Origin: JADFNB01 sp036397455
GTDB lineage: Bacteria; Gemmatimonadota; Gemmatimonadetes; Gemmatimonadales; GWC2-71-9
Length of the DNA: 64,000 bases
Assembly (NCBI GenBank): GCA_036397455.1
Contig: DASWIX010000079.1
Location: 124,001 to 188,000, forward strand
Direction: 5' to 3'
Shown: positions 25,565 through 34,595 of the stretch, one piece after another
Numbering within the stretch: the stretch's first letter is position 1
Layout: the number at the start of each line of letters is the position of its first letter
Notes under the pieces: model-generated
What the model saw: the letters and a program-made list of their open reading frames with translations, nothing else
Told to the model about the DNA's origin: nothing
The model's database searches: none
Position numbers and translations under genes: made by a program

Positions 25565-25836
25565 ACGAACTCCATGATCACCGCCACGACGATGATCACC
25601 GCCAGCGGCAGGGGCGCGATCGCGAAGATCCGCAGTCGATTCGCCTCAAACCGCAGGTGCATGAAGTAGAGGGCAACGAGCAGGGCCTTCCAGAGCGCCA
25701 TGCCCACCAGCAGCAGCACAATCACACCCTTGGACCAGGGCAGGAAGGCCACCCCGAGTTCCACGAGCGTGAGCGCCGCCAGTACGGCCCAAACCGCCCA
25801 GTAGTTGGGGTGTTTGAATGCGTGCGTTTCGCTCAT
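25561..25836 (-). CDS. ctaF: Cytochrome c oxidase subunit IV (prokaryotic COX4 family)
   Basis: A 91-residue protein with three transmembrane helices and the family pattern H-P-N-Y-W ... L-V-E-L ... W-K-A-L-L-V-A-L-Y-F-M-H-L. It is a structural subunit of haem-copper oxidases of the CtaF/CyoD type. It follows ctaE by 13 bases and is coupled to ctaB. Confidence 0.9.
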   Translation of the reverse strand: MSETHAFKHPNYWAVWAVLAALTLVELGVAFLPWSKGVIVLLLVGMALWKALLVALYFMHLRFEANRLRIFAIAPLPLAVIIVVAVIMEFV

Positions 25837-25849
25837 GCGCTCCCCGCCC

Positions 25850-26515
25850 TCAGATGAGATAGACGATGGTGAAGAGGATGATCCATACCAGATCCACGAA
25901 GTGCCAGTACAAGCCGATCACCTCGACACCCCGGTGGTCGGACCGGGTGTACTTGCCGCGGAACGCCTTGAGCGTGACGAAGGACATGCAGATCACGCCC
26001 ATCGTCACGTGGAACCCGTGGAATCCCGTCATGGCGTAGAAACTGGATCCGTAGATCCCGATCGAAGGGGGCAGTTCGCCGGCCGCGGCCCGTTCGGCGA
26101 GGTGACTGCCCTCCGCGTATCCAGCGGGAATGAACCCGCTGTGCACCAGGTGAATGTACTCATACACCTGCACGCCAACGAACGTCGCGCCAATCACGAG
26201 CGTCGCCAGGAGGTAGATGCGCAGGCCGCGTTGGTCGCCGTCGTGGACGGCCGCGAACGCCTTGACCATGGTGACGCTGGAGCAGATCAGCAGGAACGTG
26301 TTGACACCGGTCAGGGGCACATTGAGAATGGCGTTGGGCGCCGCGAACGCGTCAGGGGTGGCGAACCGGAGGATGACGTACGATCCGATCAAGGCGGTGA
26401 AGAACATCACTTCCGAGCCGAGGAACACCCACATCCCCAGTTTCTCGTTGTAGACGCCGGAACCGAGCTCGCGCCCCCCCGGCGACACCATGGCGGCCGC
26501 CTGTGCGTTGGCCAT
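25850..26515 (-). CDS. ctaE: Cytochrome c oxidase subunit III
   Basis: A 221-residue subunit III with about five transmembrane helices. The typical blocks are L-G-M-W-V-F-L-G-S-E-V-M-F-F, F-H-G-F-H-V-T-M-G and the C-terminal Y-W-H-F-V-D-L-V-W-I-I-L-F. The ATG at 26515 has GGGGAGTGA upstream, inside the ctaD end. Subunit III stabilises the catalytic core and oxygen entry. It is a separate gene here, not fused to subunit I. Confidence 0.96.
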   Translation of the reverse strand: MANAQAAAMVSPGGRELGSGVYNEKLGMWVFLGSEVMFFTALIGSYVILRFATPDAFAAPNAILNVPLTGVNTFLLICSSVTMVKAFAAVHDGDQRGLRIYLLATLVIGATFVGVQVYEYIHLVHSGFIPAGYAEGSHLAERAAAGELPPSIGIYGSSFYAMTGFHGFHVTMGVICMSFVTLKAFRGKYTRSDHRGVEVIGLYWHFVDLVWIILFTIVYLI

Positions 26516-26520
26516 CGTCG

Positions 26521-28278
26521 TCACTCCCCGGCCGGCCGGGCCGGCAGTGCGTCGAGGTTGCGTGATTGCGGCAGGAAATCGGCATCCTGCACGAGGGGCG
26601 AACTGAACTCGTACGGACCGTGAAGTACCGTCGGCGTCGCCGAGAAGTTGCCGTGGGGCGGCGGTGAGGGGACGGTCCACTCGAGCCCGTTGTCCTCCCA
26701 CGGGTTGTGCGATGCCTTCGCGCCCTTGAACCAACTGACCACGAAGTTCACCGCAAACAGGATCTGCGACGTGAACAACAGCAGCGCACTGATCGTGATG
26801 AACCGGTTCGTGCCCGCGAGCGGCTGGAGAAACGCGTACTGGTTGGGATCGTAGATTCGGCGCATGTGTCCGCCGACGCCCAGGTTGTGCATGGGCCAGA
26901 ACGTCATGTTGAAGAACACGAACGTCAGGAACCAGTGCACCCTGCCCAGGGCGGGGTTCATCAGACGGCCGAACATCTTGGGATACCAGAAGGTGATGGC
27001 CGCGAAGATGGCGAACAGACTCCCGCCGAACAGCACATAGTGGATGTGGGCGACGATGAAATAGGTGTCGTGGAAGTAGATATCGACCGGTGTCGACGCC
27101 ATGAACACGCCGCTCAGGCCCCCGATCACGAACATGGCGACAAACGACACCGCATGGAGCATCGGAACGTGGAACCGGATGTTCCCGCGCCACATCGTTC
27201 CCATCCAGTTGAACACCTTGATGGCCGACGGCACCGCGATCAACATCGTCGACACCATGAAGGTCATGCCGAGCGCCGGGTTCATGCCGCTCTGGAACAT
27301 GTGGTGGCCCCACACGAGCCACCCCAGAAATGCGATCCCGATGATCGCGTACACCATCGAGTGGTACCCGAATACGGGCTTGCGCGACCCGTTGGCGATC
27401 ACGTCGGAGACGACGCCCATGCCCGGGAGAATCAGGATGTAGACCTCGGGATGTCCGAAATACCAGAACAGGTGCTGCCACAACAGGGGTTGTCCGCCAC
27501 CGGTGGGATCGAAGAAATGGGTGCCGATCGTCTGGTCGAAGAACAACATGATGGCCGCGCCCGACAGAATCGGAATGGCCAGCAGCACCAGAATCGCCGT
27601 GATGAACAACGCCCAAATCGACAGGGGGAGCCTGAACCAGGTCATCCCCGGCGCCCGCAGGTTGACCACGGTCGTGATGTAGTTGGTGGCGCCGAGAATC
27701 GATGAGAGCCCCAGCAACGCGATGCTCAACAGCCACAACTGCTGGCCGAGGTACACCCCGGTGTATTCCCCGTTGGCCGCGAGCGGCGCGTACGACGTCC
27801 AGCCGGCCCCCGCGGCGCCCCCCTCGACGAAGAACCCGGAGAGCATGATGATGCCCGCCGGCACGGCCGTCCAGAACGACCACATGTTGAGCCGCGGGAA
27901 CGCCATGTCGGGCGCGCCGATCTTGAGCGGAATCAGGAAATTACCGAACACGCCGACGAGGAGGGGCATGATGGCAAAAAACACCATCAACGTCCCGTGC
28001 ATCGTGACGAGCGAGTTGAAGAACTCCGGAAGCAGGAATCCGCCGGGGGCCATGGTTTCCGGCAAGAGGGCCCCACCGGGGAGCGGCGTGTCCGGGAACC
28101 CGAGTTGCCACCGAATCATCATGGCGGCCAACCCGCCGACGAACAGGAACAGCAGACTCATCAGGAGAAACTGGACACCGATGGTCTTGTGATCGGTGGA
28201 GAAAATGTACTTGCGAATGAACGGCAGCTCGTGGGTCTCCCCGTGCGCCGTGTCGTGCGGCATCGCTGTGGTTGCCAT
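26521..28278 (-). CDS. ctaD: Cytochrome c oxidase subunit I (A-type haem-copper oxidase)
   Basis: A 585-residue catalytic subunit that reduces oxygen to water and pumps protons. Seen: haem and copper ligands in the motif F-G-H-P-E-V-Y (Cu-B His and the His-Tyr cross-link), the H-H pair of G-H-H-M-F-Q, the haem a/a3 histidines in H-D-T-Y-F-I-V-A-H-I-H-Y, and the low-spin haem His in T-M-H-G-T-L. The Glu of G-H-P-E-V-Y and the D-channel region put it in the A1 class. About twelve or more helices. ATG 28278 is chosen; the frame runs further upstream without family similarity. Confidence 0.97.
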   Translation of the reverse strand: MATTAMPHDTAHGETHELPFIRKYIFSTDHKTIGVQFLLMSLLFLFVGGLAAMMIRWQLGFPDTPLPGGALLPETMAPGGFLLPEFFNSLVTMHGTLMVFFAIMPLLVGVFGNFLIPLKIGAPDMAFPRLNMWSFWTAVPAGIIMLSGFFVEGGAAGAGWTSYAPLAANGEYTGVYLGQQLWLLSIALLGLSSILGATNYITTVVNLRAPGMTWFRLPLSIWALFITAILVLLAIPILSGAAIMLFFDQTIGTHFFDPTGGGQPLLWQHLFWYFGHPEVYILILPGMGVVSDVIANGSRKPVFGYHSMVYAIIGIAFLGWLVWGHHMFQSGMNPALGMTFMVSTMLIAVPSAIKVFNWMGTMWRGNIRFHVPMLHAVSFVAMFVIGGLSGVFMASTPVDIYFHDTYFIVAHIHYVLFGGSLFAIFAAITFWYPKMFGRLMNPALGRVHWFLTFVFFNMTFWPMHNLGVGGHMRRIYDPNQYAFLQPLAGTNRFITISALLLFTSQILFAVNFVVSWFKGAKASHNPWEDNGLEWTVPSPPPHGNFSATPTVLHGPYEFSSPLVQDADFLPQSRNLDALPARPAGE

Positions 28279-28288
28279 GGTTTCGCCC

Positions 28289-28963
28289 CTACCTGAGCGC
28301 GGTCGTGGTTGCCTGCGACGCAACCCACCGATCGAAATCCTCGGCCGCGTGGACCGTCACGGTCGCTCCCATCGTCGTATGGCCGATCCCGCACAACTCG
28401 GCACAGGCGATATCGAATTCGCCCGTCTCCATCGCCTCGAACCACACGTGCGTGTTCAACCCCGGTACCGCGTCCTGCTTGACGCGAAACGCCGGGATGA
28501 AGAAGGAATGGATCACGTCCTCCGCCCGCAGGCGCACGACCACCGGCCGGTACACCGGCACATGGAGCTGGTTACGAATGGTGAAGTCATCCGCCGTATC
28601 GAGGCTGCCGTCCGGGCCCGCGTAGGTCACGTTCCACTCGAACTGTTTGGCCGTGACTCGATACGACAAGGCGTTGGCGGGGATGCCGGATTCGCTCTTG
28701 ACCGACCGCCACACCCCGCCGCTCATCAGGCCAATGGCGATCACGGTCACTGCGGGCACGGCGGTCCAGATGACCTCCGCTCGCATGTTCCCATGCGTGT
28801 ACGCGGCCTTTCGCCCGGGCCGGGCTCGGTACTTGATCGCGAACCACACCAATCCGGCCTCGACGACCACGAACGCGATTCCGGTAACCACCAGAATGAC
28901 GTAGTAGATGAAGTCGATGTCGGCCGCGTAGGTCGACGCTCCATGGGGCAAAAACCAGCTCAT
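28289..28963 (-). CDS. ctaC: Cytochrome c oxidase subunit II
   Basis: A 224-residue subunit II: two N-terminal transmembrane helices (about 16-40 and 62-85), then a periplasmic cupredoxin domain. The complete binuclear Cu-A site is present: H-S-F-F-I-P, then C-A-E-L-C-G-I-G-H-T-T-M, with two Cys, two His and Met. There is no fused cytochrome c domain, so the electron donor must be a separate c-type cytochrome or cupredoxin. The gene ends 10 bases before ctaD. Confidence 0.97.
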   Translation of the reverse strand: MSWFLPHGASTYAADIDFIYYVILVVTGIAFVVVEAGLVWFAIKYRARPGRKAAYTHGNMRAEVIWTAVPAVTVIAIGLMSGGVWRSVKSESGIPANALSYRVTAKQFEWNVTYAGPDGSLDTADDFTIRNQLHVPVYRPVVVRLRAEDVIHSFFIPAFRVKQDAVPGLNTHVWFEAMETGEFDIACAELCGIGHTTMGATVTVHAAEDFDRWVASQATTTALR

Positions 28964-28976
28964 GCCGTTGCGCTCC

Positions 28977-29723
28977 TCAGGTGGTAGGACCGTAGACGAA
29001 CGTCACGGACATCGTGCCGCCGGCCGCGACTTCGACCTGCATCGTGCGCGTACCCAAGGTCTCGTGCCAGGCGTCCAGCGTGTACGTCCCCGCCGGCAAT
29101 CCGCCGATGCTGAACGACCCGTCCGCCCCGGACACCGCGAAATAGGGATGGTCGACCACGCCGACATACGCGTTCATCCACCCGTGCACGTTGCACTCGA
29201 GCGGGACCATCGTCTCCGGCGTGGTGAACGACCGGGTCGACGTCATGCCGGCCCGCGGCTGGCTGATGTTGAACGGGCGGTTTTGCGTCGGGACGGCCTT
29301 GATGTTGTGGAGCACCGCATCGCTGTTCGTGACGGCCAGATCCTGACCAACCATCACGCCGACGACGCGCGGATGATACAAACAGCCATCCTGATCGATC
29401 GTGACCGCCGGCGCATGGGGATACGGACCGGCCGGCAGGCCGCTGGTCACACGAATGAAGACATTCGCCAACATACCGTCGGTCACCGTGACGACGGGGT
29501 TGATCGCGCCATTGGCGTACTTCTCCGCGCACGCCGCTTCCTCGCTCATGTCGATGGTCGCATTGGCCGGCGGCATGCCATCGAACGTGACCACGCCGGC
29601 GATCGTCGAGTTCCCGAGGGGCGCGACTGCGGCCTGCGCGGCGTCATCACCGCCACCACGGCTCGCGTCCCCACCACCACATGCGAAAAAGCCGAAAACC
29701 GAGAATAAAACGAGACGTCGCAT
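28977..29723 (-). CDS. Cupredoxin-like lipoprotein with carboxypeptidase-regulatory-like domain
   Basis: A 248-residue lipoprotein (lipobox F-F-A-C, Cys15). The middle part resembles the methylamine-utilisation/plastocyanin-like family: a His in V-L-H-N-I-K and then C-N-V-H-G-W-M, which together could give the His-Cys-His-Met set of a type-1 copper site. The C-terminal part is a carboxypeptidase-regulatory-like beta domain (D-G-S-F-S-I-G-G-L-P-A-G-T-Y-T-L). GGAGG stands four bases before the second of two adjacent ATGs, which is chosen. It lies 13 bases before ctaC, so it could be an electron donor or copper chaperone for the oxidase. Confidence 0.8.
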   Translation of the reverse strand: MRRLVLFSVFGFFACGGGDASRGGGDDAAQAAVAPLGNSTIAGVVTFDGMPPANATIDMSEEAACAEKYANGAINPVVTVTDGMLANVFIRVTSGLPAGPYPHAPAVTIDQDGCLYHPRVVGVMVGQDLAVTNSDAVLHNIKAVPTQNRPFNISQPRAGMTSTRSFTTPETMVPLECNVHGWMNAYVGVVDHPYFAVSGADGSFSIGGLPAGTYTLDAWHETLGTRTMQVEVAAGGTMSVTFVYGPTT

Positions 29724-29744
29724 CATTCCTCCGAGTAAACTGCG

Positions 29745-31298
29745 TTACGCTCCACCTTCACGTCGCTGGGCTCGAACGACCAGCAAGATACCCAACCCCG
29801 CCGTAAACAGGGCGGCCAGCACCGGCGCCACGAACACCGCCGGTGGCGTCGGCACATCGAGATAGATCGCGTACCATGCGCTCACCGACCCCCGAATGCC
29901 GGTTTCCCCCGAACTGCCATCCGCAACCTGAAACGCGATCGGGATCGCTTCACCTTCCGCGAACGTCGGGCTGGCGGTCGCATCGGCCGGGGCCAACGAC
30001 CGCGTAATCTGTATCGACCACTGCCCCGCGTCGAACGCCGCCACATGCGCAACCTCGGATGCGCCGGCCACGAACTGGTCGAGCCCGGAGGCCGTCCCGA
30101 CGGTGAGTTGGTCGGGGGTGCTACTCCAGCGCCAGCTGTAGACCGGCCGCCGGCTGTCCCCCCCGAGAAAATAGGGCCGCTGCATCCCCTCCGACGGTCG
30201 TGCCGGGAACTGGATGGCCAGGCGATCAGGACCCTGCACGGCCGCCATGACGCCGTCGGCGTCCTGCATGACCGCGCTCAGACGGTCCAGCCACTCCTGC
30301 CAGGCGGCATCGGGACTCGCCGACGGGTCGCTCCACGTCACCAGCATGGCGAGGGTCGTGCCATCGTGCACCGCCCGCACCCAGAGTCCATCCACAGCCG
30401 GAGCGAAGGTACGCGGCGCACGGACAATCTGCCCGACCATCGGAATGTACTGAGGCTCGATCGAACCCCACAGCGAGTCGGTCGGATCAGCCGGCATCGC
30501 CCCGGAAAGCCGCACGGCGCGTATCACCTCCCGCACCTCGGGTTGCTCGGGTCCCAACGAACGAACGAATTGCGCCACGCGCCAGAGCTGTTCCTCGGTC
30601 ACGACGGCGGCGTCGATGGCGTCGCTGAACGACGGCATCGGCGTCGCATCCAAACCGGTGCGCATCCGGCGATAAATGTCTGCGACCGCCCCGCCGCCGT
30701 TGAATGTCCAGGGACGCGTCAGGTCGGCGGGCCGGATGGGATGGTCCCAATCGTCGGTCATCGTCGGTGCCGAGGGTCCGTCGCCGCGACCGGCATCACC
30801 GTGGCACTTGAAGCACTCCATCTCCCGATACACGCGAGCTCCCTCGGCGAGGCCCTCATCGGAGCGCCCGGGCGCCTTGCCGAACGCCATCGGCTGGGGC
30901 GACGCGCCCTCGAAGAACGCCGAGAACGACTTGATGTACGCGATCACGTCGTCGCGGTCACCCGACGAGAGCCGTGTCTTCCACCCCGGCATGGCGGTAC
31001 CGGGCATGCCCTCGTCGATCACCGCGCGCAGGTCGGCGTCGGTCGGGAGCTCCCCACTGGCAGTCGTCCGAATCTGATACAAGCCGCGCGTGAAGTCCCG
31101 CGGGCGGGGCAGCATGTAGGCGGCGGCCTCGCCGTCGCCCGCGCCGGTGTCGCCGTGGCAACCGGCGCACCACTTGTCGTACAGCGCCTTGCCGTTCTCG
31201 AGATCCTGCGCATGCGACCGCGGGACCCCCTGACCGAACGACGCCGCGACCAGCACCGCGACCAGCACGATGCCGATCGGCACGACCCGGCTAGTCAT
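29745..31298 (-). CDS. Dihaem c-type cytochrome with ethylbenzene-dehydrogenase-like haem-binding domain
   Basis: A 517-residue exported protein: N-terminal signal/anchor helix, cytochrome c domain 1 (C-A-G-C-H, residues 44-48), cytochrome c domain 2 (C-F-K-C-H, 162-166), then about 250 residues resembling the EB_dh haem-b-binding beta-sandwich of ethylbenzene dehydrogenase, nitrate reductase and nitrite oxidoreductase gamma subunits. A C-terminal transmembrane helix (about 485-508) follows. A strong GGGAGG precedes the ATG, which overlaps the previous gene. It could take electrons from or to the CydA-like subunit encoded three genes upstream. Confidence 0.88.
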   Translation of the reverse strand: MTSRVVPIGIVLVAVLVAASFGQGVPRSHAQDLENGKALYDKWCAGCHGDTGAGDGEAAAYMLPRPRDFTRGLYQIRTTASGELPTDADLRAVIDEGMPGTAMPGWKTRLSSGDRDDVIAYIKSFSAFFEGASPQPMAFGKAPGRSDEGLAEGARVYREMECFKCHGDAGRGDGPSAPTMTDDWDHPIRPADLTRPWTFNGGGAVADIYRRMRTGLDATPMPSFSDAIDAAVVTEEQLWRVAQFVRSLGPEQPEVREVIRAVRLSGAMPADPTDSLWGSIEPQYIPMVGQIVRAPRTFAPAVDGLWVRAVHDGTTLAMLVTWSDPSASPDAAWQEWLDRLSAVMQDADGVMAAVQGPDRLAIQFPARPSEGMQRPYFLGGDSRRPVYSWRWSSTPDQLTVGTASGLDQFVAGASEVAHVAAFDAGQWSIQITRSLAPADATASPTFAEGEAIPIAFQVADGSSGETGIRGSVSAWYAIYLDVPTPPAVFVAPVLAALFTAGLGILLVVRAQRREGGA

Positions 31299-32109
31299 GG
31301 CCGCCTCCCTCCGCCTCGCCTTCCGCTTCCCACCGCCGCGGCTCGAATCCACTCTGCTCGTAGAGGAAGATGATCACGGCCCAGATCTCGTCCGCCGTAA
31401 GGAAGTCTTCCCACACCGGCATCGCCGAGTTCCAGGGCGCGCCTTCATGCGGGAGTCCCGGCCCACCCTTCGCGATGCGCCAGAAGACGTAGCTCTCGGT
31501 GAGCTGCGCGATGGTGCCCGCGTCGTCGAATGGAAGCGGCGTCGGACTGAACCCGGTCCCGAAATGCCCCTCACCGTCGAGCAGATCGCCGTGGCACGGC
31601 AGGCAGTTCTGGTAGTACACGCGCCTTCCGGTCAGATAGTGCTGCTCGATCGACCCGCTGCGGCGGAGCGGGTTCTCGAGCCCGGTCAGCGCCATCGACC
31701 GGCCGCGGAAGGTGATCTGACCGGGCGGCGCGGGGTGGATCGAACGCAGTTGAAGCGGCGCGGACACCTTGGGCCGCGTCTGGTCGAAGGCGACGAAGCC
31801 CACGAGCGCCGGCACCAGCACAAGCATCGCGCGGCGCAGCCAGCGCTTGTCGCCGTCGACGAGCGCGGCGTTGATCGGTTGTTTGAACAACCGCCAGCGC
31901 TCCTCGTTGTCGCTCACATACATCAGCACGCCCACGAGCGCGGTCAGCATGTACTGCAGGACGACACTGCGCGGAACCGGCGCGCTGGCAATGCCCAGCA
32001 GCGGCGGCACGACGGCGATGCCCCACGTGAAAACCAGATACGCGGCAATCAGCAACGCGATCGCCTGCCAGAACGGATGGCGCAGGTACTCCCGAAGGGC
32101 GCCCATCAT
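31291..32109 (-). CDS. Membrane-bound monohaem c-type cytochrome
   Basis: A 272-residue protein with three N-terminal hydrophobic segments (about 14-42, 48-65, 93-109) and a C-terminal cytochrome c domain with C-L-P-C-H (169-173) and a likely axial Met in the S-A-M-P-V-W motif. This layout resembles the haem subunits that go with bc- or CydA-like complexes. Its ATG overlaps the previous stop (ATGA). Confidence 0.85.
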   Translation of the reverse strand: MMGALREYLRHPFWQAIALLIAAYLVFTWGIAVVPPLLGIASAPVPRSVVLQYMLTALVGVLMYVSDNEERWRLFKQPINAALVDGDKRWLRRAMLVLVPALVGFVAFDQTRPKVSAPLQLRSIHPAPPGQITFRGRSMALTGLENPLRRSGSIEQHYLTGRRVYYQNCLPCHGDLLDGEGHFGTGFSPTPLPFDDAGTIAQLTESYVFWRIAKGGPGLPHEGAPWNSAMPVWEDFLTADEIWAVIIFLYEQSGFEPRRWEAEGEAEGGGHD

Positions 32110-32891
32110 CGCCTGCCTGCCAGAAACTGCACCATGATCTCGAGCTGTGCGGCGGAGAGCTGGTCACCGAACGTCTTGGGCATCATCCCGGCGAACTGTC
32201 CGAAGCCGTCCGCCACGTCCGCGTCGGGATCGATGATCCCGCGCCGGATTCGGTCGGCGCCGATGCGCGTCCCCATGCCGTCAAACGAAGGTCCGATGGG
32301 CGGGCCCGCCCCGTCGATGACGTGGCATCCCAGGCAGGCGTTCTCCGTGAGCAGTTGGCGCGGATCGCTGGTGGCGCTGCGCGCCGGCGCCGCCGCGGCC
32401 GGGGCAGCGGCGGCGGCCTCCGCCTCCGGTATGTCCGAGCCCGTCACCGTGATCTCGCCGCCCTGTGACTGGAGATAGGCGACCACCGCCCAGACCTGAT
32501 CGATCGGAAGCTGGCGTCGCATGTCGGGCATGATGTTGTCGAACCCGTCGACGACGAACGCACCCGGTTCGGTGAGGGACGCATACAAGTATGCCTTGCA
32601 CGTCTGGCCGGCGACCCGGTCGGCGCATCGCGCGCCGATGGCTCCCTCCCCCGCGTGGTCGGTCAGCAGGTTGGGCGCGCGCTGCCCCAGTCCGTGACAC
32701 GCGACGCATCCGCCGGCCCCGGTGTAGACGCGCTCGCCCGCGTCCGCGAGCTGCTGCGGTGTCACGCCGGCTCCGAGTGCGATGTCTTCCGGCACCGCCG
32801 ACTCGAGCTGGGGAATACTGCGCGCGACGAGCGTATACAGCGCGACAACGAGCAGGGTGACCGCGAGCACCTTCAGGTTCGTTGCGAGCAT
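32106..32891 (-). CDS. Membrane-anchored dihaem c-type cytochrome
   Basis: A 261-residue protein with one N-terminal membrane anchor and two cytochrome c domains (C-V-A-C-H at 62-66 and C-L-G-C-H at 186-190) joined by an Ala/Pro-rich linker of about 20 residues. Axial Met candidates lie in I-M-P-D-M and M-M-P-K-T. It starts three bases after the CydA-like gene, so it is probably a subunit of the same complex. Confidence 0.88.
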   Translation of the reverse strand: MLATNLKVLAVTLLVVALYTLVARSIPQLESAVPEDIALGAGVTPQQLADAGERVYTGAGGCVACHGLGQRAPNLLTDHAGEGAIGARCADRVAGQTCKAYLYASLTEPGAFVVDGFDNIMPDMRRQLPIDQVWAVVAYLQSQGGEITVTGSDIPEAEAAAAAPAAAAPARSATSDPRQLLTENACLGCHVIDGAGPPIGPSFDGMGTRIGADRIRRGIIDPDADVADGFGQFAGMMPKTFGDQLSAAQLEIMVQFLAGRR

Positions 32892-32894
32892 GTC

Positions 32895-34595
32895 CTACGC
32901 TCCTCCCGCGGCGTCCGGTTTGGCCATGGTGCGTTCCGCCAACCCGCCCAGCCAGAAGATGAACGCGACCAGCCCCAGGAAGATGAGGACGCAGGCGCTG
33001 ATCATCGTTGCGGCGAACCCCAGGGCCGGCGTAGCGGCCTGCGGGCTATTGTCCCGCAGCACCTCCCAGACGTGCCAATGCTGCCGGATCCCACTCCGCG
33101 CAAAGCCCATGAGGCCCATCAGCCAGGTGAACGTCACCGCCAGCACGAACAGCGCATACTGCGACCGCTCCGGCATCTGGCCCCAGCGGATCTCACCGCG
33201 CGATTCGGCTCCGCGCCCCATCGCGATATCGATGATCGTCACGCCGAAGATGCAGGCGAGCACCGCACCCACCTGGTACACGCTGAATCCGATGCGCACG
33301 ATCGCTTCGACAAAGTACCCGTATACGCCGAACCCAAGCACCACCACCGCCGACAGCGCGAACATGACGGCCTGCACCACCGTCCCGATCCCGGCCCAGG
33401 GAACCGTCGGGCGCTTGTTCGCCCTCCGGTACATGAGGAAGGAGAGAAACGTGGTGAGGATCATGATGTTCACGGCCGTGTTTTTGGCGCTCATCACGCC
33501 GAGCACGCCGAGCAGCGGGTGGTGCGACCCGCCCATCGCCGTGAGCTCCTCCCGGCTCGCGATCATCGTGTGCGGCGTGGACCACACCAGCCACCCGATC
33601 ACCAACACCACCAGCATCCACTTGGTATACGGCGCGAACCGTTCCGCGCCCGGGATCCGCTGCATGCCAATCCACAGGTAGTAGTTGGCCGCCAGGAACA
33701 GGACGCCGATGAGCACCGCCTGTACGATCCACAACCAACTCATGAAGCCGCCCATCATCGTCACGCCCATCTGCTGGTTGTACTCGTAGATCTCGCGGCC
33801 CAACCAGTAGCCGGCGAAGGGGAGCACAATGAACGTCGAGATGGCGATGAAATTGCCGACGTACCCCATCCAGTCGTAGTGGGCCCTCTCCTCGTCCGTC
33901 CGCGCCGCCAGGAACCGATAGCCCGCATACGCCGCGACGATCGATCCCCCGAACACGGCATTGGCAATCAGCCGATGGATGTTGATCGGCATCCACGTGG
34001 CGTTGGCGATCGCGTTCCAGGTCGTGAGTGCCGGCGGCAGGCCCAGCGGGGTGACGCCTTCGGGCGGCGACATCATGTAGGTGAGCCAGCCGTTGGCGAT
34101 AAACATCACCGCCGTGCCCCACGCGTTGAGCAGCAGGCCCAATCCCCAGTGTCCCCACTTGGCTCGGCCCGCGTTCCAACGGTCCCAGCCGTAGTAGTAG
34201 AGGTACAGGGTAAACGACTCGAGAAAGAACATGCCGACGTAGATCCACATCGACACACCGAACACACCCGTCATGTGCGTCCAGAACTGCGGGTAGAGCG
34301 TCGTCAGCAGAAATACGAGCACCGCGCCCCAGAGTGCGGTCGCGCTGTAGGCAAACACCAACAGCCGGGTGAATTCCTTCGAGAGTTTGTCGTACTTCGA
34401 ATCCTTGGCGACGATCCCGATCAACTCGGTAATCACCGCGAACATCGGGACCCCGAGCACGAACGCGGCAAACATCAGGTGTACCTGGGCCGCGATCCAA
34501 ACGGCGCCACGGGCACCGATCCCCGGGAAGCTCCGGTACGCGGACGAGGCCGTGTCGGCGGCGGACTGGACCAACCCGAGGAGATCAAGCATCAT
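32895..34595 (-). CDS. CydA-like cytochrome bd-superfamily subunit without a CydB partner
   Basis: A 566-residue polytopic membrane protein (about 12-14 helices) of the cytochrome ubiquinol oxidase subunit I family. It keeps the high-spin haem His39 (Q-V-H-L-M-F), Glu126 in F-F-L-E-S-F, the low-spin haem His207 (N-I-H-R-L-I) and a G-x-R-Q-x-W-type motif near residue 500 in place of the usual GRQPW. A long quinol-binding loop is not obvious. No cydB gene follows; c-type cytochrome genes do. This fits the non-quinol OR branches of the bd superfamily. The reaction is unproven: oxygen reduction with cytochrome c, or haem-to-haem transfer. Confidence 0.85.
   Translation of the reverse strand: MMLDLLGLVQSAADTASSAYRSFPGIGARGAVWIAAQVHLMFAAFVLGVPMFAVITELIGIVAKDSKYDKLSKEFTRLLVFAYSATALWGAVLVFLLTTLYPQFWTHMTGVFGVSMWIYVGMFFLESFTLYLYYYGWDRWNAGRAKWGHWGLGLLLNAWGTAVMFIANGWLTYMMSPPEGVTPLGLPPALTTWNAIANATWMPINIHRLIANAVFGGSIVAAYAGYRFLAARTDEERAHYDWMGYVGNFIAISTFIVLPFAGYWLGREIYEYNQQMGVTMMGGFMSWLWIVQAVLIGVLFLAANYYLWIGMQRIPGAERFAPYTKWMLVVLVIGWLVWSTPHTMIASREELTAMGGSHHPLLGVLGVMSAKNTAVNIMILTTFLSFLMYRRANKRPTVPWAGIGTVVQAVMFALSAVVVLGFGVYGYFVEAIVRIGFSVYQVGAVLACIFGVTIIDIAMGRGAESRGEIRWGQMPERSQYALFVLAVTFTWLMGLMGFARSGIRQHWHVWEVLRDNSPQAATPALGFAATMISACVLIFLGLVAFIFWLGGLAERTMAKPDAAGGA

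Noticed and set aside
26516..27883. N-terminal extension of ctaE (677-codon frame)
   Set aside because: The extra part is an off-frame reading of ctaD; the subunit III family start is at 26515.
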